Source: Caprella mutica
Taxonomy: Eukaryota > Arthropoda > Malacostraca > Amphipoda > Caprellidae
Direction: 5' to 3'
DNA: 64,000 bases
Assembly: GCA_947561585.1 (NCBI GenBank)
Contig: CANNZV010001056.1
Coordinates: 283,010-347,009 of the forward strand
Notes under the pieces: generated by a model
The model's database searches: none
What the model was told of the DNA's origin: nothing
Seen by the model: only the letters and a program-made list of their open reading frames with translations
Shown: one piece after another, positions 42,074 to 52,896 of the stretch
Layout: each line of letters starts with the position of its first letter
Numbering within the stretch: position 1 is the stretch's first letter
Position numbers and translations under genes: made by a program

Positions 42074-43243
42074 ATGAAACTTGTGAGTAAAGAAAAATGA
42101 ATATTATTCAGTGTATCTTATTTTCCACAGTTTACTAATTTCACATTTTCAAACAGAAACTTTAATAATTGTTATGTTTGCAAATATTCTAAAATTGGTT
42201 TGGATAGACGAAAACAAATTTGTAAAACTTGAAAATGATAGAAAGTTTTGATTATTGAAAATTGGGATCATGCAGTGATGTACTATCTCTGATATAGTAA
42301 ATCATCACAGTTACTCTTTTCTCTGATAGTACATCATCACAGTGACTCTTTTCTCTGATAGTACATCATCACAGTGACTCTTTTCTCTGATAGTACATCA
42401 TCACAGTGACTCTTTTCTCTGATAGTACATCATCACAGTGACTCTTTTCTCTGATAGTACATCATCACAGTGACTCTTTTCTCTGATAGTAAATCATCAC
42501 AGTTACTCTTTTCTCTGATAGTACATCATCACAGTGACTCTTTTCTCTGATAGTACATCATCACAGTGACTCTTTTCTCTGATAGTACATCATCACAGTG
42601 ACTCTTTTCTCTGATAGTAAATCATCACAGTGACTCTTTTCTCTGATAGTACATCATCACAGTGACTTTTTACTCTGATAGTACATCATCACAGTGACTC
42701 TTTTCTCTGATAGTACATCATCACAGTGACTCTTTTCTCTGATAGTACATCATCACAGTGACTCTTTACTCTGATAGTACATCATCACAGTGACTCTTTT
42801 CTCTGATAGTACATCATCACAATGACTCTTTTCTCTGATAGTAAATCATCACAGTGACTCTTTTCTCTGATAGTACATCATCACAGTGACTCTTTTCTCT
42901 GATAGTACATCATCACAGTGACTCTTTTCTCTGATAGTACATCATCACAGTGACTCTTTTCTCTGATAGTACATCACAACTGTCATTCTCTCTCCCACAG
43001 TTCATCCTCTTCACCCTCTTCATCGCCATGGCGGTTGCTTACCCCATGGAAAGTGAAGATCAGGACCTGTACTTCGATGAGTTCAATGGCGCCCTCATGG
43101 GGAAGAATCTCGAGCGTATTTTAGATCAGAACGAGTACAAAATCCCTGAGGAGAAAAATTCGGATGACCTGACGCAAGAAGAGGTCGAAGAAATGACTTT
43201 GGAAATTTGGGCGCTCATGGATTTCCTTAGATCTATTGAATAA
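42074..43243 (+). CDS. Acidic secreted peptide gene A3 (two exons)
   Basis: Exon 1 (42074-42082) encodes MKL before donor GTGAGT. Exon 2 (43001-43243) follows TCTCCCACAG. The product is 83 aa: signal peptide MKLFILFTLFIAMAVAYP, then a strongly acidic mature part with ESEDQDLYFDEFNGAL, ERILDQNEYKIPEE and LTQEEVEEMTLE, and no cysteines. It is paralogous to A1, but the GKR site of A1 is replaced. The 918-bp intron is mostly the 32-bp minisatellite. A 21-bp tandem array starts at the stop codon, so it occupies the 3' untranslated region. AATAAA signals are at 43920-43950. Function unknown; perhaps a structural or salivary-type secreted acidic peptide, but this is only inference. Confidence 0.82.
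42276..42985 (+). repeat. 32-bp minisatellite filling intron 1 of A3
   Basis: About 22 units of the repeat described for A1, on the sense strand, ending about 20 bp before the acceptor. Variants include TAAATCATCAC for TACATCATCAC. Confidence 0.95.
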
Positions 43244-43815
43244 CTAGCTATTACCAGTTATTAACTAGCTATTACTAGTTATTAACTAGCTATTACCAGT
43301 TATTAACTAGCTATTACCAGTTATTAACTAGCTATTACCAGTTATTAACTAGCTATTACCAGTTATTAACTAGCTATTACCAGTTATTAACTAGCTATTA
43401 CCAGTTATTAACTAGCTATTACCAGTTATTAACTAGCTATTACCAGTTATTAACTAGCTATTACTAGTTAATAACTAGCTATTACCAGTTATTAACTAGC
43501 TATTACCAGTTATTAACTAGCTATTACCAGTTATTAACTAGCTATTACCAGTTATTAACTAGCTATTACCAGTTAATAACTAGCTATTACCAGTTATTAA
43601 CTAGCTATTACTAGTTAATAACTAGCTATTACCAGTTATTAACTAGCTATTACCACTTGATAACTAGCTATTACCAGTTATTAAATAGCTATTACTAGTT
43701 ATTTACTAGCTATTACCAGTTAATAATTAGCTATTACTAGTTAATAACTAGCTATTACTAGTTAATAACTAGCTATTGCTAGTTAATAACTAGCTATTAC
43801 CAGTTAATAACTAGC
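43244..43815 (+). repeat. 21-bp minisatellite in the A3 3' untranslated region
   Basis: About 27 units of TAACTAGCTATTACCAGTTA plus T. Every unit carries in-frame stops. The counterpart downstream of A1 (about 22370-22470) is short and degenerate (GTTATTACCAAG-like), so this array expanded after duplication. Confidence 0.92.
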
Positions 43816-44039
43816 AGATCAGTTTACTTTATAGTTGGAAATTTAACCTTCTTCTTTTATACAAATTTTCTCCAAAATTCAATCAAGCTTTCATTTTAAT
43901 TTGCACTTCTTACATTTTCGAATAAAAATGTGTTTTCACTTTTAAATAAATCTTTAAATACAAATATTTCATCCTTATTATTTGTTCAGTAATGTGTATA
44001 TTTCAAGACTAGAAGGTAACAATACTTCTTAATTTTACG

Positions 44040-44142
44040 GTTCTAGGTGTATTCCATCCCGGTATATTCCAAGCCAGTTAATTCCTCCCCGGTATACTCC
44101 ACCCCGGTATACTCCACCCCGGTAAATTCCACCCCTAGTGCT
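44040..44142 (+). repeat. Short GGTATACTCCACCCC array
   Basis: Six units related to the 4.4-5.1 kb minisatellite, starting GGTTCTAGGTGTATTCC and ending CCACCCCTAGTGCTCGTACC. Both edges carry CTAG, as the termini of other array families do. Confidence 0.7.
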
Positions 44143-44684
44143 CGTACCCTAACAAAAATTTGGGATATGAAAGCCCACTACCTAATGACTCTTTCAGCAA
44201 TAAAAAGAAATATGACAATTTATATCAAATTCACAGTCTATCATGCCTATCAGATTACATAGGTCATCACATTCACCAAGAAGAGAACAACTATTTGAAT
44301 GGAATACAGTTACGTCAGATTCGTTCCTAATAATATTAGAATTGATATCATCACAATTATAATATTTGCAACTCGTATCGCTGTTTATACCCGGATAAAG
44401 ATCATTATAATGATTGATTTCTGGGTCATCTTCATAGACACGGTCGTTCGCTTCCATTTCAATATTATTTTCCATTAGAGGGAGCATGGACATTGGATAA
44501 CTCTAGGTACGGACTGATTTGTTGCCTTTTACAGCCCTCAAAACAAGGCCAATATTATATTACCTTGTATTTTCGAGTTGGGATATTAAACCACATTAAA
44601 TAGAACTCGTAGCATACATACAATGATTTGAATATAAGGCTGCAAGATTTACATGAATTGCTTATCTTTATTTGTGAAATCAAG

Positions 44685-46411
44685 ATGGTAAATAAGTGTT
44701 CGATCGTGGGCTGCTACACCAACTACGCTGGCTATGAAAAAGGGACGGTCTTTCCCCTACCTGAAGATGAAGAGCAGAAAACTACATGGATAAAGTTTTT
44801 GAATTGGAAGGATTCCACAGAACTGAAGAATATCTTCATTTGCCTATAAACATTTTGCAGAAGGACGTGACTGTCAAGACCCCAACTCGTATCAAGCTGA
44901 AATCAACGTTGAAGCCAGTACCAACTATAGTTCCTGATTCCCAAAAAGTGATTAATCTACCTCCTGCTGCCATTTTTGAAAGTCTCGAGACCCCAAGAAG
45001 GCCACCGAAACGGCGAGTTCTCAGAGAAGATGAATTAGATGATTTCAAGAAAAGAGACTTCATATCGAACATAGAAGACGTCATATCCAAAGGTCCAAAG
45101 CATGTTGATGAGGACTATATATTCCATCACAAGGACGAATGCATCTTGATATATAAGCTGGAATCAAATTTAAATCAAGTCCTCCAAGTTACATTCTGCA
45201 TTCGCGTTGATAACATGCTGCGGTGAAACTATTTTTTAAGAATTCTCCTATCGCTCTTCCTGCTTGGTTTCGTCAAGGTCGGAACACAGTCCTCATTAGT
45301 TGCAGTATGCTGCAAGGTTTTATTAATCATATGAAGCAGGTTGCTGGGGACTGCGACTCCATACCTTCAGATATGGAAGCTTTGAAGCTACAGCAAGCTC
45401 CAACGTATCCAGCTCGTGTAGTTCGGTTTGGAATTGGTATGAGGTATACGTCCTTGCAGGCCTACAATTTGCTGTTGGAAGAAATGCCGTTGTCCTCGGT
45501 CTCCTACCTTCGGCGATTGAGTGGTGAGTTTTGTAATTATAGGATAAAAACATTTCGCTTGCAACTTAATTTGTCTGATTGCCTTCATATTTGTAGTCAT
45601 TTCAACTGCAAACTCTATTTTACACGAAATATTTTGTTCGAACATAATATTATTTATGGTATGGTTGATCAAAACTTGTCCTGAAATTTTCCCATAGATT
45701 TATTTACTAATTATATCATGAATAATAGGATAAAAGTGACATGTGTTCAAAATTTGAAGACAATTAAGGCTATAGGAAAAAGTTACAGGCAGAAGAATTT
45801 TATCAGAAATTTTGAGATTGTTATATTCTTATCAAGTATTTATTTATAGTGGACATATTTATGTCCTCATCTTTACTTTTTATTAACAATTTATTATAAA
45901 GTATAAATTTATGGTGGACATATTTATGTTCATCTTTATTATATATTAACTATTTATTATCAAGTACTTAGTTATAGTGGAGATATTTCTGTCCTCATCT
46001 TTACTTAGAAATTGAAATATTTGTATTAACTGAAAACATTACCCTTCACCTTCTGAATTAATCTTATCTTTATTTTTTGAAGATACTCTAATTGGTTACG
46101 AAAATATCACCATTTTAATAAAATTTCATATACATTTGGCTGATTCTATTGACCTAGTGAAAGTGGCGAAAACTCTGCTGGAAAATGGAAACATTTCAGA
46201 AGATGTAGTCCTCCTGTTTGATGAAATGTATCTGCAGAAATGCGAGGAATATGTTGGTGGGCAAAGCTACGGAGTGGATGAAACCGGAACCATGCATAAA
46301 GGAATTGTTTGCTTCATGATAGTTGGATTGAAGGAAAATGTACCTTATGTCATTCATTCTGTGCCCGAATCAAGAATCAGTGGTAATCTGTTGAAGGGTG
46401 AAATAGAAAAA
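44685..46411 (+). pseudogene. P-element/THAP-type transposase remnant
   Basis: The ATG at 44685 opens a THAP zinc-finger start (MVNKCSIVGCYTNY, then GTVFPLPEDEEQKTTWIKFL). The frame breaks near 44840, where the second zinc-ligand pair is expected. Another frame continues (TPTRIKLKSTLKPVPTI). A third stretch (45223-45520) holds RFGIGMRYTSLQAYNLLLEE and SVSYLRRLSG and ends at a GTGAGT donor. After a probable intron, 46136-46410 encodes EDVVLLFDEMYLQKCEEY, GIVCFMIVGLKENVPYVI and a HSVPE motif, the signature of P-element/THAP9 catalytic domains, with the first acidic catalytic residue in FDEMYL. The rest of the catalytic region is missing because an array element begins at 46412. Not functional. 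Confidence 0.82.
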
Positions 46412-46912
46412 AAATTTCGGTGGCCGGAAATTTCGGTCTCGCAAATTTCGGTCTTGAAATTTCGGTGGCGGAAATTTCGGTGTCATAATTATAAATGACC
46501 TCTCAACATAAATGACCGTTATGTAGTTTGCTGTATCCACTATTTAATTGTACTGCACACTTCATGATTGTTTAAAAACTTGGCAGGGGGTTCGTGGCAG
46601 CACGCCCCCTGATACATCTAATTCTTAAGTCTTATTTATACCTGAGACCGAATATCCCGTTCAAATCTCATGTTAAATAAATGTCAAAACATGTCAAAAA
46701 TACTAATGTTACGTATCATATTACAACGGTTAATGATGTTATCCGCTTTTAATAAATAAACTACACATTTTAGTGCTCATATCTTCAACTTCTTCTATTA
46801 TTGTTCTTCAATAACACTATTATAAACTGAGTCTAAGTTTTCCGAGACCGAATTTTCCAGGACCGAAATTTCCTAGACCGAATTTTCCAAGACTGAAATT
46901 TCCTAGAATTTT
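46412..46912. mobile_element. GGAAATTTCGGTC element with inverted arrays
   Basis: The left arm has four or five GGAAATTTCGGTCTC-like units (46416-46482). The right arm has five in inverse orientation (GACCGAAATTTCCTA, 46835-46903), with CTAGGAAATTTC as the inverse terminus. The interior shares CACTTCATGATTGTT and ACTTGGCAGGGGG with repeat R1. It abuts the P transposase remnant on its left. Confidence 0.7.
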
Positions 46913-47120
46913 TTTTTCGCAAGAAGTCCAGAATGTAACCATACCTCTTACGCATTTTGTAGAAGGTGCAAAGTAATTCATCATATTATTAGGATCTGAA
47001 TTAACAAATATACGAAATCGTGTTGCCGAAAAACAATTGGCTGAAAGTAGATTTGGCGTAAATTTAGCCGAATGGATATTTGGCCGAAATATTTTATTCA
47101 ATGTGTATCCATGCAACGAA
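46913..47120. repeat. Dispersed repeat with TTTGGCCGAA-like motifs, copy 1
   Basis: CAGAATGTAACC, TACGCATTTTGTAGAAG, TTAGGATCTGAATTAACA and GAAAGTAGATTTGGCGTAAA all recur at 51950-52105. The right part carries degenerate GGCCGAA-type units. Confidence 0.65.
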
Positions 47121-47296
47121 CTGCAGTCACCGTTTAATTTAATTATTATTTTTTATTTGCATGGAACTCAAAGTTATTTTATAAAAAGGAAAATACAGTT
47201 TTCTGATGTACATTGATGCGCATCCACATTGCAAGCTGCAAGCATATATTGCTAACAATTTGAATTTTTCATAATCATGGATTTAATCTCAATTAC

Positions 47297-48270
47297 AGGG
47301 TGACCAATAAAAAACTGGTCGACAGTATATGCTTATAACTCAAAAAATAATCGGTGTAGAAAGATGAAAAAAATATCACATGAAAAAGTTATTTTCAAGT
47401 TTTATTTATTATCAAATATGTTGAAAACTATCGAATAAGGGTTACAGATATCTTGATTAAACATAATGGATATTTCGTCAACACATTTTATTCAACCCTC
47501 ATGAGTGTTTTCATCTCTAAACATTATCATTTAAGCAGTTCTCAAACTAAAGTTGTGGGAAAAATACCATTCAATACAAAAAAGATATAAGCATCAAAAT
47601 GGTTAAGAATTTGTTCAATAAATGGACAAGAAATGAAGTGTTAGAGAAACCATTGCACTCGCAGAAGTGACAGATTGGTGCGGTTGAAGTTCGCACAGGC
47701 CATATTTTTTTTGAAGATGTAGAGACTGAAAATGTTTGTTCTGTAAACACCAACGAATATATTGAAATGTCAAATACTGTAATGACTGACGACAATCATC
47801 TTGACAACTTGAGGTTTTGTTTCAATAGGACACTGCACTGCATTCAGCCATACACATTCTTGTCTGGGCTAGATTAGTTGAAAAATCACTTCGAGGACAA
47901 GATTATTTCGCACTGAAACGTTTAATCTGTCCAACTAAATCCCTTGACCTTTCACCTTATGATTTTATCTCTTATATATGTTAAAGAGAAGGAATTTAAA
48001 TTGAAACCGAACATGATTGAAGATATGAAGCAAGAGATACGTGAAGTAACCAAAATATATTAGTTGCAGTAGTCGCTAATTTTGAAAAAAGTATTGATTT
48101 ATGTATTAAGCACAGCGGTGGCGATTTCCAGCACTTGTTATTTATTGAATAAAACTTGAGAATATACTCTTTTATGTGATTTTTTGTTTCACATTTCTAC
48201 AACAATTACTTTTCAAGTTATGAGCATTTACTTTCTACCAGATTTTTATTGGAAATCCATTTGGTGTTGA
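47297..48270 (+). mobile_element. Decayed mariner/IS630-type element
   Basis: Left end CAGGGTGACCAATAAAAAAC, right end the inverse of GATTTTTATTGGAAATCC. The arms align for about 75 bp (ATGCTTATAACTC / inverse of CAAGTTATGAGCAT). It contains a broken transposase. Confidence 0.75.
47597..48160 (+). pseudogene. IS630/mariner-type transposase remnant
   Basis: Scattered pieces in several frames: FNKWTRNEVLEKP near the 5' end, a degenerate DTALHSAIH where the second catalytic Asp motif is expected, CPTKSLDLSPYDF for the third, and CIKHSGGDFQHLL at the C-terminus, the usual C-x-x-x-GG-x-F-x-HLL ending. It has many stops and frameshifts. Confidence 0.7.
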
Positions 48271-49691
48271 GGTAAAGGTAGGTAACTCCTCACCCGACTT
48301 TACCGCTAACTAATTGTGCGAAATGAGTGTATAACCTGCCAGGAGTTACCCAACTTTACCGTTCACTAATAATTAGATTAGACGTGCGAGGTAAAGTATG
48401 GTAAGTACTCACATCTATAGAAAGCACAGAAAAGTAATAACAATATAAACCAAATGAACCTAACAAACACATTAGCAAATAGCGAGAAAAAATTGAAAAC
48501 CTTTCATATTATCAAATTTCGCATAAATGATTTTTTTATATTCTAGTCTACCTTGAAAATAAATTTTAACAGTTTTCTACTATTTCTCAAAGAGAACTTT
48601 ATCTTTCTTTGAGGGAGAACTCATCTTTATCTAGTGTTTCTAACCGTCATTTATATTTACAGTCCAATTTAGCTGAAGTTTTGATATGATTTGTAACATT
48701 TAATTGTAAGAAACTTATGTTTGTAATATTTTTCGATAAATGAATATTAAAATATCAATCTTAAACTTTTTTGTTTTAGTTCAATTTAATTGTTCTTGGT
48801 CTCAAATTGTAGATAATATTTATCATTTCATTGCAGATAGTATTTAAATATTTATTAGTTTCGTGTACTGGTAAAGCTCGTACACCAGACGATCTTAAAA
48901 CAAAGAACAAAGCTGATCCGTTCTAAATGTCATGAATCTCCTAGAACGACCTCTTTAAATTATATGGTTTAACGAATATTTTATTCGTCTACCAAGTATC
49001 TAGTCATATATTCATTATATTCAGAGGTATTACAATTTACGAAGTACAGTTTTTTCAAATTTTCAGTACATAATAAGATTTTGCTACCCTTTTAAGCAAA
49101 TATTATAAGATTTTCATTAAAATTTTGATTAACTAATAATCAGAAATCGTTTAACTTCGATATGGTTTCTTTGCTGCTAAATGCTGTGAAAGAAAACTTA
49201 CAACGTTTAAAATCCCACCTGAACTAATTCTCTGATCCTTATATTGACCACCAGATTCGTACAGCCTCCTTTTTTATAGTTACGTATTCTGTCGTTGTAG
49301 GAGCTCTATCTGTACTAATTATTATTAGCATGGTATGTTTTTATCAGTCTAAAAACTAATACGACGTTCAAATTATTAGGATGGTGTAGCATGCAAGGAA
49401 AATAAAGAAATTATTCATTAAATTAAAATATTTATTGATATAATTGACTTCGATTACATTATTTATAGATGACTTTAGTAAAACAATACTTTTGAATTTT
49501 CCAATGTTACAGAAATTCATCGGTTCGTTCGTTCGAAAAGTTTATAGAGAAGTTATCAACCTCGTAGAGTGAAAGTGTGAGTCATTTTGTGATGAGATTT
49601 CTAATGAGAAATGTATTAGCAATCTAGTCGCCTATTAAATGTAATCTTTTTAATGTCTTCTGAATAAATCCAATAAATAACGAGAGGCACT

Positions 49692-50798
49692 TTAGAATCC
49701 AACGTAGTCCCCCCTGCTGGCTTCCAATGGTCTGTTTCTGTCTTCCTCAGCAGCGAATGCGATCTGGTCAAGAACGTACTGGGGGATTGGGTGGGGGAAG
49801 GCGGGGGCAACAGGCAGCCATTCAGACTCTGGCTTGTAACCGAACTCATCAGCTACGAATTTGAGGTAGTATTCTTCACCACTTGGGAATGTGAATCTGG
49901 TATGAAGAAAATAAAAATATACTTTTTGTACTCGAACCAAATAATCAAAATGGTTGACTAGTTAAATACATCAAGACAACAACACATTTACCTCAAATAT
50001 ATTTCACAATGAAATAAACACAATGATATAAAAAGAAGATGTCACAGATACAGGCCTTGTTAAATATCTCATTTTAACAATGTTAACAGCTCAAAGAAAT
50101 ATAAACTAGGGCTGTAGATTGTTCAACTAACTTGACGTCTCCACTTTGGTTGACTGCACCGGTTTCTCCCTGGCTCTGTCCAGCTTCTGAACGTACGATA
50201 CCATCACCAGTCTCGAAGTCGAAGCTGTAGGCTCCGTCCTCGTTCTCAACTCTCTCGTTACGGAGGATAGGAACCACTTCGTCGTTCTGTGGCCTGGCTG
50301 AAGCCACGGCGAACAGACACAATAGGATAACCTGAAGACAATAATAGAACTTATGAGGATAACAATTGAGTTTGAACATTCAAGTGATATAAATTTTAGA
50401 TGGTTAACGTCTGCTTCGGAAACAAAGGGCATATCACTGACGGCAAAAGGACATAACATACAAGGGACTGGAAGAAGCTGTCGGAAAGAAAAGTGGTTCC
50501 ATAATGAAAGTAACATGATACAGTCAGTGAAAGTGCTCATTGATGTAGTAAAGCTATTTCATGAAGGTAGTAAAAATGAACACAAGCACTGACAACTGCA
50601 ATCACGGATGAAAGAGGAGAATGAAGCCTAACGAAAAATTTACGACTTCGTAGCGGAAGATCTAACCCTAGCGCCCAGTCAAGAAGGATTAATACGTGGA
50701 TCCCACTTATTAATCCCACTACTAATAATATCCCACTACTCCACTGGAGTAGTGTTAATTAATAAGTTCCAAGTGACGGTATCACTCACGGCTTTCAT
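49692..50798 (-). CDS. RR-1-like cuticular protein C2 (three exons)
   Basis: Exons 50790-50798 (MKA, donor GTGAGT), 50132-50331 (acceptor TTCAG, donor GTTAGT) and 49692-49896 (acceptor CCAG). The product is 137 aa. Signal peptide MKAVILLCLFAVASARP; then EVVPILRNERVENEDGAYSF, FETGDGIVRSEAG, GETGAVNQSGDVK, and the Rebers-Riddiford core spanning the last junction (FTFPSGEEYYLKFVADEFGY and KPESEWLP). The C-terminal tail is APAFPHPIPQYVLDQI and ends GDYVGF. RR-1 proteins bind chitin in soft cuticle; this is family knowledge. The polyadenylation signal is at 49431-49436. It is tandemly duplicated as C3. The GTTAGT donor is weaker than the GTAAGT of C3. Confidence 0.9.
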
Positions 50799-50829
50799 TG
50801 TGATGGTGTTTGGGTAGGTAGATGCAGAG

Positions 50830-51015
50830 GACTGATGTCTGTGAGTAGGTGCAATGTGCTTATATAGGCTACTAAGCTGTCAGGACAGTGTGACCTCTAA
50901 CAATATAGTGGAGCAGGCAAGATAGCACTCTCTGAAGTTTGTCACCGATAGTAACACCAGCAGTAACACCTGCAGTAACACCAGTAGTTACACCAATAGC
51001 ACCACCAATAGTACA
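50830..51015 (-). promoter_or_regulatory. C2 promoter
   Basis: On the minus strand TATATAA (50860-50866) lies about 33 bp upstream of the initiator TCAGTC (50830-50835). A short tandem run of GGTGTTACTGCT-like units lies at 50945-51015, about 80-150 bp upstream of the TATA box. A more diverged version is at 56140-56200 upstream of C3. Confidence 0.7.
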
Positions 51016-51137
51016 ATGATGATGAAACTCTATGAAGGTCACAGGTGTCACACTCTGAAAAAGTCAATGTGACTATTCTATTGGTTTAATTTGATCTTTA
51101 CTTTTGGTCTCGATTTATCATGTCAATGATCCAGCTT

Positions 51138-51293
51138 CTCAATTTGATCAATCCAAAAAGAAAATAGACTGCCTCGACTGACTCATCATCTTCACCAGTT
51201 TTACCGGCATTGAGTTTTTTTTTCTCAATTTGATCAATCCAAGCAGAGAAAGACTGACTCGCCTGACTCATCTTAATCAGTTTTATCGGCAGG
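51138..51293 (+). repeat. Two-copy tandem repeat of about 85 bp
   Basis: CTCAATTTGATCAATCCAA, GACTGACTCATC and CAGTTTTA-CGGCA occur twice (51138-51212 and 51223-51293). Confidence 0.75.
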
Positions 51294-51561
51294 TACGGAC
51301 ACGAACAAAATTATTTCTCAGATGAAAAAACTTTCGCTGCCGACGAAATGACAAAGTCCTATCAAAATCATCTGCAGACCTTCCTGACTCGGTGAGAACG
51401 GTTTTCAGACGTCAGAAACCATCTTCCGTCTAGATGTGGGCTGCCATTCCAAGAATATGAAAATTTCCCTTCATTTTTTATCTTAAAGATGGAAACAAAT
51501 TCGCTCATTGCAACTATTTTGATAACTGCACTTTAAGAAGCGGAAATAAACTTTCACTAAC

Positions 51562-51727
51562 CAACGACACAACGCACCGGCGCACACGACGAGAAAAATT
51601 AGAACTAGTGCCCACGTTTCTGGAGCAAGGAGGTTTGGCGTCACCAAACCAGAACCCGATAAACTTTTATGGTTGGTCTCTTCTGGAAGCAGATGCCTTT
51701 GCTTCTTCTCGTGGGTCAATTGAAGCT
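51562..51727 (-). other. Candidate orphan exon with a transmembrane segment
   Basis: On the minus strand an acceptor TTCAG and donor GTTAGT bracket 166 bp that are open and GC-richer than the surroundings. It encodes THEKKQRHLLPEETNHK, a Ser/Gly/Pro linker, and then WALVLIFLVVCAGALCRW, a clear hydrophobic transmembrane-like stretch followed by basic residues. No flanking exons are found within the window. It may be part of a gene with long introns, or chance. I do not recognise the family. Confidence 0.3.
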
Positions 51728-51924
51728 CTGAAGCGTAACCTCAAGAAAGTATGAAACGAAATGTCTCAAGAAACTCCTGCGAGAAACGGAAGAGCGGCAG
51801 AGGGTTTCCGTAAAAGACTTGGGCGATTAATTCAGGCCAGAGGTGAACAAATTGAAAGAAATTTTTGAATGATTTTCAATTTTTTTTTCTCGAATACATT
51901 CTGAAATATCACATTCTAAAATAG

Positions 51925-52757
51925 TCCAATTTTTTTTTTCCACAGGAAGACCAGAATGTAACCTTGCCTACTACGCATTTTGTAGAAGATATAAAGTTAT
52001 TCATCATATTAGTAGGATCTGAATTAACACACATACGAAATCGTGTGCGAACACTTGGCCGATGGACACTTGGATGAAAGTAGATTTGGCGTAAATTTGG
52101 ACGAACGGACATATCGCCGAATTTTTTTATTCAAAGATATTGTTGTCTGTTTCCTAGTAATAACAAAGTTCCCTTGTAATAACAAAGTCCAATTCTTTCA
52201 TTGGCTTAATTGTTTTTGGCCCAATTGTCGTGGGCCCAATATTCTTGGGTCCCAATTATATGAGTCCCAGTTGTCCGGGACTCAATTGTCGTGGGCCCAA
52301 TTGTCGTCGGGCCCAATTGTTGTCGGGTCCAATTGCTGGGCCCAATTGTTGGTGCAATATTTTTTATTTGCATGGAATTCAAAGTTATTTATAAAAAGGA
52401 AAACAAAATTTTCAGATGGGGATATAATGCGTATCCATATTACGAACTGCAAGCACATATTGCTTAACAATTCGAATTTTTCTTAATCATGGATTTCATC
52501 TCAAATACAAAGGGTGAAAAAAAGCTTTTGAACTTGTTATCATTGGTTATTTATTATATTTACGACCAAGTTTTTAAATAATAGAGTTATTTTATATTAT
52601 AATCATAAAGTTATTATTTTTATTATATTGAAATAAATATTACTGTCTCACTTTTTCTTTAAAAAAAATATTTCGGCACATTGTCCCGTCAGCCGTTCGG
52701 CAAACTTTCGTTCGGGTAAATATTATTCGGCTTTCGGCCAAGTGTCTGTCAAGCTTA
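51925..52757. mobile_element. TTGGCCGA-type element with inverted ends
   Basis: The left part (from about 52050) has ACACTTGGCCGATGGACACT and ACGGACATATCGCCGAA. The right part (52670-52757) has TTTCGGCACATTGTCCCGTC and CGGCTTTCGGCCAAGTGTCTG, the inverse sense. The body shares 150 bp with 46920-47080. An AATTGTCG-GGGCCC array (52200-52350) lies inside. Confidence 0.55.
52200..52350 (-). repeat. Solo right-type array of the GACAATTGGGCCC family
   Basis: About eight CCCAATTGTCGTGGG-like units ending CCCAATTGTTGGTGCAATAT, resembling the right arm of the element at 18126-19164. No left arm is nearby. Confidence 0.75.
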
Positions 52758-52896
52758 CGAATTTTACCTGTAAATTTTGACTATAAAATCTTCATGCAGT
52801 AAAATGTTACCTGTTGTCCTACTATTGATGTCGTTCAGAGATTTCAAAGCACAGAAAACAGTCAACACCTTTACAAAGAAACACATTCGTCAACAT

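Larger units (their letters stand above)
48418..51065. repeat. Segmental duplication, unit 1 (contains C2)
   Basis: Colinear and in the same orientation as 53330-56265, from AAAGCACAGAAAAGTAATAA to AAAGTCAATGTGACTATTCT. It carries gene C2 and about 1.2 kb of 3' flank. Confidence 0.85.

Noticed and set aside
50127..50540. 137-codon minus-strand frame overlapping C2 exon 2
   Set aside because: It is in another phase from the cuticle coding exon and runs into intron 1. The spliced C2 model explains the conserved residues.
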